Below, one piece after another: positions 23,578 to 34,567 of a stretch of 64,000 bases of DNA. Each line of letters opens with the position of its first letter. Within the stretch, counting starts at the first letter, position 1. The position numbers and the translations under genes were made by a program. The notes under the pieces were generated by a model. The model was not told the DNA's origin, did not search any database, and saw only the letters and a list, made by a program, of their open reading frames with translations. Source of the DNA: Spinacia oleracea (lineage: Eukaryota; Streptophyta; Magnoliopsida; Caryophyllales; Amaranthaceae); contig NC_079490.1 in the NCBI RefSeq assembly GCF_020520425.1, forward strand, positions 41,424,723 to 41,488,722, read 5' to 3'.

Positions 23578-24678
23578 ATGGCAAACAACAATTTATTCAA
23601 CATTCGATCAATTCTCGAAAAGGAGAAGTTGAACGGGAAAAACTTCCTTGACTGGCAAAGGAACTTGCAAATAGTTCTTATGCAGGAAGGAAAGGAGTAT
23701 GTCCTAGAAGAGGCGATGCCCGAAGCCACAGGCGACGGGGTCACTCAGGCAGCCCTCAATCGTTGGATTGATGCCAATAAGGATGTGAAATGTCTAATGC
23801 TCGCCACCATGAGTGCAGATCTGCAGAAAACGTTCATCAACTCAGATGCTTTCACAATCATCAGTGAGTTGAAGAACATGTTCCAAGATCTGGCTCGAGT
23901 CGAAAGATTCGAGACTCATAGGCAAATTCTTGAGATCAAGCTTAAGAAAGGCGAGCCCGTAAGTCCACATGTTCTCAAAATGATTGGACTCATTGAGAAT
24001 ATGAGTCGGCTGGATCAGCAATTTTCTCAGGAAATGGCTATAGACACCATCCTCCATTCTCTTCATAGCGGGTATGATCAGTTCAAACTGAACTACAGTA
24101 TGAATAGTCTGGACAAAACGCTCACTGAGCTTCACGGTATGCTGAAGACCGCTGAAAAGACGCTCAAAAGTGATAAGCAGGATGTGCTTATGGTGCGTGG
24201 GGGCAAGTTCAAGAAATCTGGAAAGAAGAGGAATGCTAAGAAAGGTGGCAACAAGGCCAGCCCAACTAAGAAAACTAGCGCCAAATCTGTAAAGAGGAAG
24301 GCCAGTCAACCCACTTCTGAATCCGAATGCTTCTACTGCAAGAAGAAGGGGCATTGGAAGAGAGATTGCTTGAAGCTAAAGGAAGATCAGAAGAACGGAA
24401 CAGTCGTTCCATCTTCAGGTATTTTCGTTATAGACTGTATACTTGCTAATTCAACTTCTTGGGTATTAGATACAGGTTGTGGCTCACACTTATGTTCCAA
24501 TCCACAGGGACTAAGAAGAAGTAGAAAGTTAAGCAAGGGTGAAGTCGACGTGGGAAATGGAGCACGGATTGCTGCATTAGCTGTAGGAACTTACTATTTG
24601 TCGTTGCCCTCCGGGAACTGGAAGAATGTTTCCATGTTCCAAGTCTTACTAAAAACATCATTTCAGTTTCTTGCTTAG
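23578..24678 (+). CDS. P copia Gag and protease (frameshifted at its 3' end)
   Basis: Gag packages the element RNA and the aspartic protease cuts the polyprotein. The ATG at 23578 (MANNNLFNIRSILEKEKLNG) is preferred over an upstream start that adds a hydrophobic leader not usual in this family. Then come the UBN2-like core (FLDWQRNLQIVLMQEGKEYV), a Lys-rich linker, and a CCHC knuckle CFYCKKKGHWKRDC (about 24330-24370). The protease shows WVLDTGCGSH (about 24460-24485), the DTG motif intact. Compared with M, about ten bases are missing near 24620 (after CCCTCCGGG), so the last ~20 codons are out of frame and pol continues in another frame. Otherwise undamaged. A six-base deletion relative to M is also visible near GEVDVGNG. 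Confidence 0.9.
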   Translation: MANNNLFNIRSILEKEKLNGKNFLDWQRNLQIVLMQEGKEYVLEEAMPEATGDGVTQAALNRWIDANKDVKCLMLATMSADLQKTFINSDAFTIISELKNMFQDLARVERFETHRQILEIKLKKGEPVSPHVLKMIGLIENMSRLDQQFSQEMAIDTILHSLHSGYDQFKLNYSMNSLDKTLTELHGMLKTAEKTLKSDKQDVLMVRGGKFKKSGKKRNAKKGGNKASPTKKTSAKSVKRKASQPTSESECFYCKKKGHWKRDCLKLKEDQKNGTVVPSSGIFVIDCILANSTSWVLDTGCGSHLCSNPQGLRRSRKLSKGEVDVGNGARIAALAVGTYYLSLPSGNWKNVSMFQVLLKTSFQFLA

Positions 24679-26306
24679 ATGCTAAGGGATTTTCCTTTTT
24701 AATAAAAGACAATAGTTGTTCGTTTTATTTTAAAGAGATGTTTTATGGATCTGCTAGATTAGTCAATGGACTTTATTTATTAGATCACGACAAACAAGTT
24801 TATAACATAAATACCAAAATGGATGATTCAGATCTCACCTATCTGTGGCATTGTCGATTAGGCCATATTAACTTGAAACGCATAGAAAGACTTGAAAAGA
24901 AAGGAATTCTAGAACCATTTGACTTAGAGGATTATGGTAAGTGCGAATCATGTGTACTTGGCAAAATGACAAAGCAACCTTTCTCTAAAGTTGGAGAAAG
25001 AGCAACTGAACTATTGGATTTAATCCATACAGATGTATGTGGACCAATAAGTATAAATGCTAGAGGTGGTTTCAGCTACTTTATCACTTTCACTGATGAC
25101 TTCAGTAGATATGGTTATGTCTACCTAATGAAGCATAAGTCTAAATCCTTTGACAAATTCAAGGAATTTCAGAGTGAAGTAGAGAATCAATTAGGCAAGA
25201 AGATTAAGGCACTGCGGTCTGATAGAGGTGGTGAATATCTGAGCTATGAATTTGATGACCATCTGAAAGAATGTGGAATTCTATCAGAATTGACTCCTCC
25301 TGGAACACCACAATGGAACGGTGTGTCGGAACGGAGGAACAGAACCTTGCTAGACATGGTCAGGTCAATGATGGGTCAGGCCAAACTTCCATTAGAATTT
25401 TGGGGACATGCACTAAATACAGCTGCACTCACTATAAATAGAGCTCCGTCTAAAGCTAACGAAAAGACTCCATATGAATTATGGTTTGGAAAGCCTCCAA
25501 ATGTGTCTTTTCTGAAGATTTGGGGATGTGAAGTATACGTCAAACGATTAATTTCAGACAAACTTCATCCAAAATCTGACAAATGTATCCTTGTGGGCTA
25601 TCCAAAGGAAACAAAGGGGTATTACTTCTACAATACATCTGAGAACAAGGTGTTTGTTGCTCGAGATGGTGTCTTTTTGGAGAAAGATCACATTTCCAAA
25701 ATGACAAGTGGGAGAAAAGTAGACCTCGAAGAAATTCGAGTCGAACAACAAACTCCAGAGAATGCTCAAGATGATATTCAGGATGAAACTCAGAGATCTT
25801 TAGAAGAATCTGGTGAGAATCATGGTCAATCTAGAAATGTTACCCCGCGTAGATCGCAAAGATATAGATCTCAACCGGAAAGGTACTTAGGTATTTTGAC
25901 AAACGAGAGCTATGACGTTCTATTACTTGAAAGTGATGAACCTGCGACTTACAAACAAGCTATGACGAGCCCTAGCTCCAAGCAATGGCAAGAAGCCATG
26001 CAATCTGAATTAGACTCCATGTCTGAAAACCAAGTATGGGATTTGGTCGATTTGCCAGATGGCTACCAAGCCATTGGAAGCAAATGGGTTTTCAAACTGA
26101 AAAAGGACAAGGATGGGAAACTTGAAGTTTTCAAAGCTAGATTGGTTGCAAAAGGTTACAGGCAAGTCCACGGTGTGGATTACGATGAAACCTTTTCACC
26201 AGTTGCAATGCTAAAGTCTATTCGGATAATGTTAGCAATCGCTGCATATTACGATTACGAAATATGGCAGATGGATGTCAAAACTGCTTTCTTAAACGCG
26301 TTTTAA
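24679..26306 (+). CDS. P copia integrase and N-terminal reverse transcriptase (pol, middle part)
   Basis: The open frame starts before 24738 as the continuation of protease after the frameshift. The first ATG, 24738, is not a true start. Domains in order: GAG-pre-integrase/HHCC finger (LWHCRLGHIN, CESCVLGK), integrase core with LIHTDVCGPI, DDFSRYGYVY, SDRGGEY and NGVSERRNRTLLD (the D, D, E triad), the C-terminal KIWGCEVYVK block, then RT beginning KWVFKLKKDKDGK, ARLVAKGYRQ, DETFSPVA and QMDVKTAFLN. It inserts and synthesises element DNA. The frame ends at 26306 because one base is missing in AAACGCGTTTT near 26298 (M has AAACGACGTTTT). Confidence 0.92.
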
Positions 26307-27517
26307 CAGAAACTGTGTTTATGACACAGCCTGAAGGTTTTGAGGATCCAAAGAATGCTAAAAAGGTATGCAAGCTAAAGAAGTCAATCTACGGATTGAA
26401 GCAGGCATCCAGGAGCTGGAATATACGTTTTGATGAAGCAGTCAGTGACTTTGGTTTCATCAAGAACGCAGACGAATCTTGTGTATACAAGAAGGTCAGT
26501 GGGAGCAAGATTGCTTTCCTAGTATTATATGTCGACGACATATTACTTATCGGAAATGACATTACTATGTTGAACTCTGTCAAGATTTGGCTTGGGAAAT
26601 GTTTTTCGATAAAAGATCTAGGAGAAGCACAGTACATATTGGGCATCAAGATTTACAGAGATAGATCTAAAAAGATGATTGGACTTAGTCAAAGCACTTA
26701 TATCAATAAGGTGCTTGATAGGTTCAAGATGGCGGACTCCAAGCGAGGCTACCTACCCATGTCTCATGGAATAACTCTAAGCAAGACTCAGTGCCCAAAA
26801 ACACTTGATGAGCGTAGACGAATGAATGGGATTCCATATGCATCATTAATTGGTTCAATAATGTATGCTATGATATGTACACGCCCGGATGTTGCGTACG
26901 CACTCAGTGCTACGAGCAGATACAAGTCAGATCCAGGAGAGGCGCATTGGACTGCTGCCAAGAATATTCTGAAGTACCTGAAAAGGCACAAAGATGACTT
27001 CCTGGTCTATGGTGGAGATGATGAATTAATTGTTAAAGGCTATACGGACGCAAGTTTCCAAACCGACAAAGATGATTTCAGATCACAGTCTGGGTTTGTC
27101 TTCTGCCTCAACGGGGGTGCAGTAAGCTGGAAAAGTGCTAAGCAAAGCACCATTGCGGATTCTACAACTGAAGCGGAGTACATTGCTGCACATGAAGCAG
27201 CAAAGGAAGCTATATGGCTAAGGAAGTTCATAGGTGAACTTGGTGTAGTCCCCTCCATTAAAGGACCAATAGCCCTGTATTGTGATAATAACGGAGCTAT
27301 TGCACAGGCAAAGGAGCCTAGACACCACCAGAGAGTCAAGCATGTACTTCGTAGATTTCACCTTCTACGAGAGTTCGTTGAAAGAAAAGAAGTCGAGATA
27401 AACAAGATAGGAACTGATGACAACATATCAGATCCATTAACTAAACCTCTGCCGCAGGCGAAGCACAACTCGCACACTGCAGCTATGGGAATCAAGCATA
27501 TTGGAGAATGGCTTTGA
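26298..27517 (+). CDS. P copia C-terminal reverse transcriptase and RNase H (pol, last part)
   Basis: Continuation of RT after the single-base deletion. It has YGLKQASRSW and LYVDDILLIGND, so the catalytic YVDD is intact, then LGEAQYILGIKI and the connection domain with CTRPDVAYALS. RNase H follows with GYTDASFQTD, SKSAKQSTIADSTTEAEY-type residues (D, E) and LYCDNNGAIA (D), and ends DPLTKPLP...HIGEWL at a stop ending 27517. All recognisable catalytic residues are present. Only the two frameshifts prevent one continuous polyprotein. Confidence 0.92.
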
Positions 27518-28382
27518 TGTCCCTGTTTCATGTTTTAAAGTTTTAGAGTTTAAATCTTTGTAAAACATTATTGGTTAATCATTCACAACAAATGAAAAGA
27601 ATTCATTTTTCCATTTAATTAGTGGTTTATTAAATGATGAGTCCCTTCAATTTGACGATATATTCAAGATAGACTGTCAGGACCAGTCCTGTGACTAAGA
27701 AATGTCTATCAAGTGAACTTGAATGTCAAAGGTTGAAAATGGTCCCTAGTGGGAGTTTTCTATAAAATTGGACGCATAGAAAACGTTAGACGATTAGAAT
27801 GCAAGATGACTAGTAGTTCTGTTTCTTGAACTATGTGGACATGGCAATGTCATAATCATTTGCATAGATACTTACTTTGGGAAGACTAGTATCGGACAAG
27901 ACCTATGAAACTTTACTGTAAGAGATGAAAATCTGTCATAAGTAAATTTCATTAAAATTATTAGACACTAAATCCTCAATACCTGAGTGATTTGAGATTA
28001 CTTGTTTGAGAACTGGTTGCTTTGACGTTGACCAACCGTCGCACCGTAAAAGGAGGCTATAAAGGCAACGCTCCGGTAATCACCTATCAAACGAAGTCTA
28101 ATCTCAAGATCGCAAGATTGGGATTATCCTCCAATAAATCGGGATGAGATGCTTAAAAGTTGTACAAGGCCACTCGGAGAGCTAGAAACTGTGAAATGCA
28201 TGGCCGTGCTCGGATGAATCATAGGCTATGATTATCTGTTTATTTGATCAGGTGAACTCTGAAACCGAGGAACACCTCTGGACATAATAAGGATGACAAC
28301 TCTAACCTTATGTTCAAGAGCAAGTATCAAGCGACAAAGGAATTAGGAAATGCACACTTGTCCCTAAGGACAAGTGGGAGAC
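27518..28382 (+). other. P 3' untranslated region and polypurine tract
   Basis: An 865-bp non-coding stretch between the pol stop and the 3' LTR, ending in the polypurine tract CAAGTGGGAGAC. No ORF of interest. Confidence 0.7.
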
Positions 28383-29780
28383 TGAAGGAAATAATGCCCT
28401 TGGTCCAAGTATGCATTCTATGTTAATTCTAATAAATGCGGTTCAGTATTAATTAACAATTTAATAATTCAGTGAGATCAAGTGAGCCGAATGCCTAGCT
28501 AGAGGCCGCTTCAGTTCAAGTGGAATTAATGATATTAATCCACAGCTTACTCTTGACTGAACCCGTAGGGTCACACAAATAGTACGTAAACGGATCAAGT
28601 ATTTAATAGCATTAAATACTCCATCTACGGATATTCGGAATCGACAGATCTTGGTTTCAGTGGGAGCTGAGATCGTCACAAGCAAGAAATGAATACTCCG
28701 GAAACGATGATATTGCCGGAAACGGAAATATGGATCGTATCGGAAATATAAATATTATCCAAGTCGTAGATGTTGCCGGAAACGGAAACATGGTACGTAT
28801 CGGAAAATATTATCGGAAATGGAAATATTGCCGGAATCGGAAATATTGCCGGAAACGGAAATATTGCCAGAATCGGAAATATTATCGGAATCGGAAAATA
28901 ATTCCGGAAACGGAAATATTAAATATTTGTTCGAAACGGAAATTGATTCCGGAATCGGAAATGTTAAATATTGTTCGTATCGGAAATGAATTCCGGAACC
29001 GGGAATTTAATCGGAAGCGTATCGTACGAATAAGCATCGGACGAGGCCTGTCGAACGAGGGCCCAGCACGAAGCTAGGCCATCGCCCAGCAAGCCACACG
29101 CATCCAACAACACGCCAATGCCTCGACCAGGCCCAGCGCAAGGCCAGTCCCAGCCAAGGCTGGCGCGCGCGCACAAATGGGCTGCGGGCAGTGGGCCTGT
29201 GCGCCGTGCGCACAGCGTGGGCAGCAAGGCTTGCGCATGGGCGTGCGATGCTCATGCGGTGCGTGTGTACGTGCTATACGAATCCTAAAGCTATCGGAAT
29301 TCGTGCATAGATGAAATCCTAATCCTAAAAGATTAAATTAATTATTTAGAGTTCTAATAAGATTCTAATTAATTAATTAGTATTCTAACAGGATTCGAAA
29401 TCCTTTCCAAGGTTCTATAAATATATGCCTAGGGTCATAAATTTAAAAACAAGTTTTCAAGTATTCAAAGCTAGGATTTTTAAGCACAAAAATCAGCCAT
29501 AACTCTTGCCCATTTAGCCGAAAATAAGTAGCACCTTAAGGGCGATTCTAGTTGGTCAATCTTAAGGCGGATCTGGACGTGCTGTGGACTATCTACGGAG
29601 GGACGACACTTGGAGTCCTAAAGACTTGTTCTTGTTCGGTTCGGGCGCAGCTAGGGAAGGCACGCAACAAAGAGTATGCATCTAAACTATGCTAAATGAT
29701 TATGTGTAAATAATATGTTTTCCTGGCTTAATGGATTTTCCGCATGATTTATGAATTGTCATATGTATCATAACCTAACA
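28383..29780 (+). repeat. P 3' LTR (copy c)
   Basis: 1398 bp, the pair of copy b, with scattered substitutions. The CGGAAATATT array is at about 28700-29020 and the GC cassette at about 29040-29270. It ends CCTAACA and directly abuts the truncated RNase H of M. Confidence 0.9.
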
Positions 29781-29825
29781 GAACTCTCGTAGAAGGTGAA
29801 ATCTACGAAGTACATGCTTGACTCT

Positions 29826-32618
29826 CTAGTGGTGTCTAGGCTCCTTTGCCTGTGCAATAGCTCCATTATTATCACAATACAGAGCTATTGGTCCTTTAAT
29901 GGAGGGGACTACACCAAGTTCACCTATGAACTTCCTCAGCCATATAGCTTCCTTTGCTGCTTCATGTGCAGCAATGTACTCCGCTTCAGTTGTAGAATCC
30001 GCAATGGTGCTTTGCTTAGCACTTTTCCAGCTTACTGCACCTCCGTTGAGGCAGAAGACAAACCCAGACTGTGATCTGAAATCATCTTTGTCGGTTTGGA
30101 AACTTGCGTCCGTATAGACTTTAACAATTAATTCATCATCTCCACCATAGACAAGGAAATCATCTTTGTGCCTTTTCAGGTACATCAGAATGTTCTTGGC
30201 AGCAGTCCAATGTGCCTCTCCTAGGTCTGACTGGTATCTGCTCGTAGCACTGAGTGCATACGCAACATCCGGGCGTGTACATATCATAGCATACATTATT
30301 GAACCAATCAATGATGCATATGGAATCCCACTCATTCGTCTACGCTCATCAAGTGTTTTTGGGCACTGAGTCTTGCTTAGAGTCATTCCATGAGACATGG
30401 GTAGGTAGCCTCGCTTGGAGTCTGCCATCTTGAACCTTTCAAGCACCTTATTGATATAAGTGCTTTGACTAAGTCCAATCATCTTCTTAGATCTATCTCT
30501 GTAAATCTTGATGCCCAGTATGTACTGTGCTTCTCCTAGATCCTTCATCGAAAAACATTTCCCAAGCCAAATCTTGACAGAGTTCAACATAGGAATGTCA
30601 TTTCTGATAAGTAATATGTCGTCGACATATAATACTAGAAAAGCAATTTTGCTCCCACTGACCTTCTTGTATACACAAGATTCGTCTGCGTTCTTGATGA
30701 AACCAAAGTTACTGACTGCTTCATCAAAACGTATATTCCAGCTCCTTGATGCTTGCTTCAATCCGTAGATTGATTTCTTAAGCTTGCATACCTTTTTAGC
30801 ATTCTTTGGATCCTCAAAACCCTCAGGCTTTGTCATAAACACAGTTTCTGTTAAAACGTCGTTTAAGAAAGAGGTTTTGACATCCATCTGCCATATTTTG
30901 TAATCGTAATATGCAGCGATTGCTAACATTATCCGAATAGACTTTAGCATTGCAACTGGTGAAAAGGTTTCATCGTAATCCACACCGTGGACTTGCCTGT
31001 AACCTTTTGCAACCAATCTAGCTTTGAAAACTTCAAGTTTCCCATCCTTGTCCTTTTTCAGTTTGAAAACCCATTTGCTTCCTATGGCTTGGTAGCCATC
31101 TGGCAAATCGACCAAATCCCAAACTTGGTTTTCAGACATGGAGTCTAATTCAGATTGCATGGCTTCTTGCCATTGCTTGGAGCTAGGGCTCATCATAGCT
31201 TGTTTGTAAGTCGCAGGTTCATCACTTTCAAGTAATAGAACGTCATAGCTCTCGTTCGTCAAAATACCTAAGTACCTTTCCGGTTGAGATCTATATCTTT
31301 GCGATCTACGCGGGGTTACATTTCTAGATGGTCCATGATTCTCACCAGATACTTCTAAAGATCTCTGAGTTTCATCCTGAATGTCATCTTGAGCATTCTC
31401 TAGAGTTTGTTGTTCGACTCGAATTTCTTCGAGGTCTACTTTTCTCCCACTTTTCATTTTGGAAATGTGATCCTTTTCCAAAAAGATACCATCTCGAGCA
31501 ACAAACACCTTGTTCTCAGATGTATTGTAGAAGTAATACCCCTTTGTTTCCTTTGGGTATCCCGCAAAGATACATTTGTCAGATTTTAGATGAAGTTTGT
31601 CTGAAATTAATCGTTTGACGTATACTTCACATCCCCAAATCTTAAGAAAATACACTTTTGGAGGCTTTCCAAACCATAACTCATATGGAGTCTTTTCAAC
31701 AGCTTTAGATGGAGCTCTATTTATAGTGAGTGCAGCTGTGTTTAGTGCATGTCCCCAAAATTCTATTGGAAGTTCGGCCTGACCCATCATTGATCTAACC
31801 ATGTCTAGCAAGGTTCTGTTCCTCCGTTCCGACACACCGTTCCATTGTGGTGTTCCAGGAGGTGTCAATTCTGATAGAATTCCACATTCTTTCAGATGGT
31901 AACCAAATTCATAGCTCAGATATTCACCGCCTCTGTCAGACCGCAGTGCCTTAATCTTATTGCCTAATTGATTCTCTACTTCACTCTGAAATTCCTTGAA
32001 TTTGTCAAAGGATTCAGACTTATGCTTCATTAGGTAGACATAACCATATCTACTGAAGTCATCAGTGAAAGTGATAAAGTAGCTGAAACCACCTCTAGCA
32101 TTTATACTTATTGGTCCACATACATCTGTATGGATTAAATCCAATAGTTCAGTTGCTCTTTCTCCAACTTTAGAGAAAGGTTGCTTTGTCATTTTACCAA
32201 GTACACATGATTCGCACTTACCATAATCCTCTAAGTCAAATGGTTCTAGAATTCCTTTCTTTTCAAGTCTTTCTATGCGTTTCAAGTTAATATGGCCTAA
32301 TCGACAATGCCACAGATAGGTGAGATCTGAATCATCCATTTTGGTATTTATGTTATAAACTTGTTTGTCGTGATCTAATAAATAAAGTCCATTGACTAAT
32401 CTAGCTGATCCATAAAACATCTCTTTAAAATAAAACGAACAACTATTGTCTTTTATTAAAAAGGAAAATCCCTTAGCATCTAAGCAAGAAACAGAAATGA
32501 TGTTTTTAGTAAGACTTGGAACATGGAAACAGTCTTCCAGTTCCAAAACTAGCCCAGAGGGCAACGACAAATAATAAGTTCCTACAGCTAATGCAGCAAT
32601 CCGTGCTCCATTTCCCAC
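29826..32618 (-). CDS. M copia pol: integrase, reverse transcriptase, RNase H (930 codons)
   Basis: A long open frame on the minus strand, starting within the protease. Order: end of protease, HHCC finger (LWHCRLGHIN, CESCVLGKM), integrase core (HTDVCGPI, SDRGGEY, NGVSERRNRT), RT (KWVFKLKKDKDGK, DETFSPVA, YGLKQASRSW, LYVDDILLIRND) and RNase H (YTDASFQTD, DSTTEAEY, LYCDNNGAIA). YVDD and the integrase triad are intact. It stops at a TAG at 29826-29828 where P has CAG. The same frame then stays open to the junction at 29781, where P's LTR begins. It lacks both frameshifts found in P, so this is the better-preserved pol copy, though without a C-terminus. Confidence 0.93.
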   Translation of the reverse strand: MGNGARIAALAVGTYYLSLPSGLVLELEDCFHVPSLTKNIISVSCLDAKGFSFLIKDNSCSFYFKEMFYGSARLVNGLYLLDHDKQVYNINTKMDDSDLTYLWHCRLGHINLKRIERLEKKGILEPFDLEDYGKCESCVLGKMTKQPFSKVGERATELLDLIHTDVCGPISINARGGFSYFITFTDDFSRYGYVYLMKHKSESFDKFKEFQSEVENQLGNKIKALRSDRGGEYLSYEFGYHLKECGILSELTPPGTPQWNGVSERRNRTLLDMVRSMMGQAELPIEFWGHALNTAALTINRAPSKAVEKTPYELWFGKPPKVYFLKIWGCEVYVKRLISDKLHLKSDKCIFAGYPKETKGYYFYNTSENKVFVARDGIFLEKDHISKMKSGRKVDLEEIRVEQQTLENAQDDIQDETQRSLEVSGENHGPSRNVTPRRSQRYRSQPERYLGILTNESYDVLLLESDEPATYKQAMMSPSSKQWQEAMQSELDSMSENQVWDLVDLPDGYQAIGSKWVFKLKKDKDGKLEVFKARLVAKGYRQVHGVDYDETFSPVAMLKSIRIMLAIAAYYDYKIWQMDVKTSFLNDVLTETVFMTKPEGFEDPKNAKKVCKLKKSIYGLKQASRSWNIRFDEAVSNFGFIKNADESCVYKKVSGSKIAFLVLYVDDILLIRNDIPMLNSVKIWLGKCFSMKDLGEAQYILGIKIYRDRSKKMIGLSQSTYINKVLERFKMADSKRGYLPMSHGMTLSKTQCPKTLDERRRMSGIPYASLIGSIMYAMICTRPDVAYALSATSRYQSDLGEAHWTAAKNILMYLKRHKDDFLVYGGDDELIVKVYTDASFQTDKDDFRSQSGFVFCLNGGAVSWKSAKQSTIADSTTEAEYIAAHEAAKEAIWLRKFIGELGVVPSIKGPIALYCDNNGAIAQAKEPRHH

Positions 32619-33108
32619 TCGTAGGTCGACTTCACCCTTGCTTAACCTTCTACTTCTTCTTAGTCCTTATGAATCGGAACATAAGTGTGAGCCACAACCT
32701 GTATCTAATACCCAAGAAGTTGAATTAGCAAGTATACAGTCTATAACGAAAATACCTGAAGATGGAACGACTGTTCTGTTCTTCTGATCTTCCTTTAGCT
32801 TTGGACATTCTCTTTTGTAATGGCCTATTCCATCACAGTAAAGACAGCTTGATGTGGACTTGTCCTGCTTTGTTTTAGCATTGCCCTTGGACTTTCCACC
32901 TTTCTTGAAGGGTCTCCCTTTAGCCTTGAGTAAATCTTTGGCTTCACAGTCGAGTATTATCTCAGCCTTTTAGACAAGGTGAACAAATTCTGCAACTGTT
33001 TCTTCTCTTGGTTCACTTAGGTATAGTTGCTTGAAGAGACCAAACCCACCGTGTTGTGAATTGAGCAAGATAGAGACTGCCATCCTTTCGCTTATTGGTG
33101 TTCCTAGC
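32619..33108 (-). pseudogene. M copia gag C-terminus and protease start
   Basis: On the minus strand the frame reads a CCHC knuckle CLYCDGIGHYKREC, then WVLDTGCGSHLC of the protease (DTG intact), with a TAA stop shortly after (about 32670) before pol. Upstream, a TAG interrupts gag near 32970. The segment ends at the target duplication of the solo LTR. The zinc knuckle and upstream gag differ clearly from P's, while the protease is nearly the same. Confidence 0.8.
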
Positions 33109-34567
33109 TGTGAGGGGGTCGAAAAAGCGCGAGGCTAATGCGTGACCTGTCCCTCGTGGGTGTGACGATTCTTTTTATTCAATCAAGTGTAATTGGATTT
33201 CCTGTGAGTATACACCCAATTGACTAGTAATATAGGAGTCCCCATTCAGTTTTTAACGACAATGAGAAAAACTGACAAAACCCGGTTATCGTGACATAAA
33301 GGGAGTGCAATTATGTTTGACCACGACGGCCGTAGGTTCCCTTGTGATCCCTGGTGTGGGGATCTCTCAATATACACCCGCAAGGTAGAGATTGAGGGTT
33401 CGGGGGACTGTAACTACCGAGAGGAGTAATTCGCTCGTCGATAACTCTAGAGGCAGGATATCCTTACTAGCTCAGCATAAATAATTGAAGGGACATGCGT
33501 TAACTATTAAACTAATCTGAATTGATTTTAGCAATATGCAGCATATAATACTAATTCAATCGTGATTATCTGATTTAAATAGCATTAAGGGACCTAGCAT
33601 GATAATCCGATTTCCCAAAAATATTATATTTATTAGGCGTGATAGAACAATCATATTAGGTTAGTTTAACAGTTCATAAAAAGGGCGAGGAAAGCAGTTA
33701 AATCATCGAAAAGGGACACATTACGACGCACCCTTGAGAGGTGCGTCACGGTTCTCAGAAAACTAACCACTTTGACTTTGCTATTTCTCCTTTTTATTTA
33801 ACGAATCTCGATTATGGGACAGGATACGTTCTGTTCGATTTATGGATCGATTGCGACAGAACGCGTGAACAGTTTCGCAGCGAGAGGCTTAGGCTCAGGG
33901 GTTTAGAGTCAATACTCAGAGTATATTATGTGTTGTTGTGTGTTCTTTCACGTCGAAACTAGGGGCCTATTTATAGGGAAGAGTTCGTGGAAAGATAGAA
34001 TTGCAGAGTTCTAATCCGCAAAGAATTAGGAAAAGAAACGTACCCAGGTATTTTCAGCGCCCAGGCCTGGGCGCCGAAGATTTCGGCGCCCAGAGCCAGG
34101 CGTTGAAAATAGGGTCTGGGCAGTTTTTTTGTTTAGTCAGATTCGGATTCTAAAATCCGTAGAGTTTGAGATTAATTTGAGTCTTTTAGCGCGTATCGAT
34201 TTGTGACGGAATGCTTCTGGGCCCGTTACGAACTCTAGGCTCGTTATGATTTAAATTAATACGTAACTCTTATTTCCGAATCCTATTAGGAATAGGATTC
34301 TCGCAGTTTTCTATCTCATTTAGGATTTATGTTGGAATGCAACACCTAATTATGACAGGTTTCTATCTTTTATGATTTACCACTTTTAGAAGCTACCTTT
34401 TACGGCAGTTACTATTTTTAGCAGGTTTCCATAAATAGCAGGTTTCGGGTAAAATGGGGAATCGAGATTCGTTTATTTTATAGGAGATGCGTTGTCAAGT
34501 GGAGTTTTTATGCTTTCATCATCGAACCTTTCCCTTGCGGGAACGGGGACAAAAGTAGGTGTCTACA
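33109..34567 (-). mobile_element. Solo LTR of a Ty3/gypsy-type element inside M gag
   Basis: It is bounded by TG...CA with the perfect 5-bp duplication CTAGC (33104-33108, 34568-34572). On the minus strand it starts TGTAGACACCTACTTTTGTC and ends CCCCCTCACA. A TATA box (CCCTATAAATAGGC, near 33975) sets minus orientation. It is 1459 bp with no interior, so it formed by recombination between the LTRs of a full element. It contains an 18-bp perfect palindrome at 34057-34074 and a 12-bp perfect stem at 34067-34093. The 73-codon plus-strand ORF in it is not credible. Confidence 0.88.

Larger units (their letters stand above)
19246..29780 (+). mobile_element. P: Ty1/copia LTR retrotransposon, nearly complete
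   Basis: A 10,535-bp element with 1398-bp LTRs at 19246-20643 and 28383-29780. The primer-binding site is TGGTATCAGAGCC at 20645, the polypurine tract CAAGTGGGAGAC ends at 28382, and gag-pol lies at 23578-27517. The flanking pentamers are TAACT and GAACT, so a clean target duplication is absent. The left flank is leader DNA, while the right flank is the RNase H region of inverted element M. This points to rearrangement after or during insertion. Two frameshifts disable pol. The LTRs differ by roughly a dozen to twenty substitutions by eye. Confidence 0.9.
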
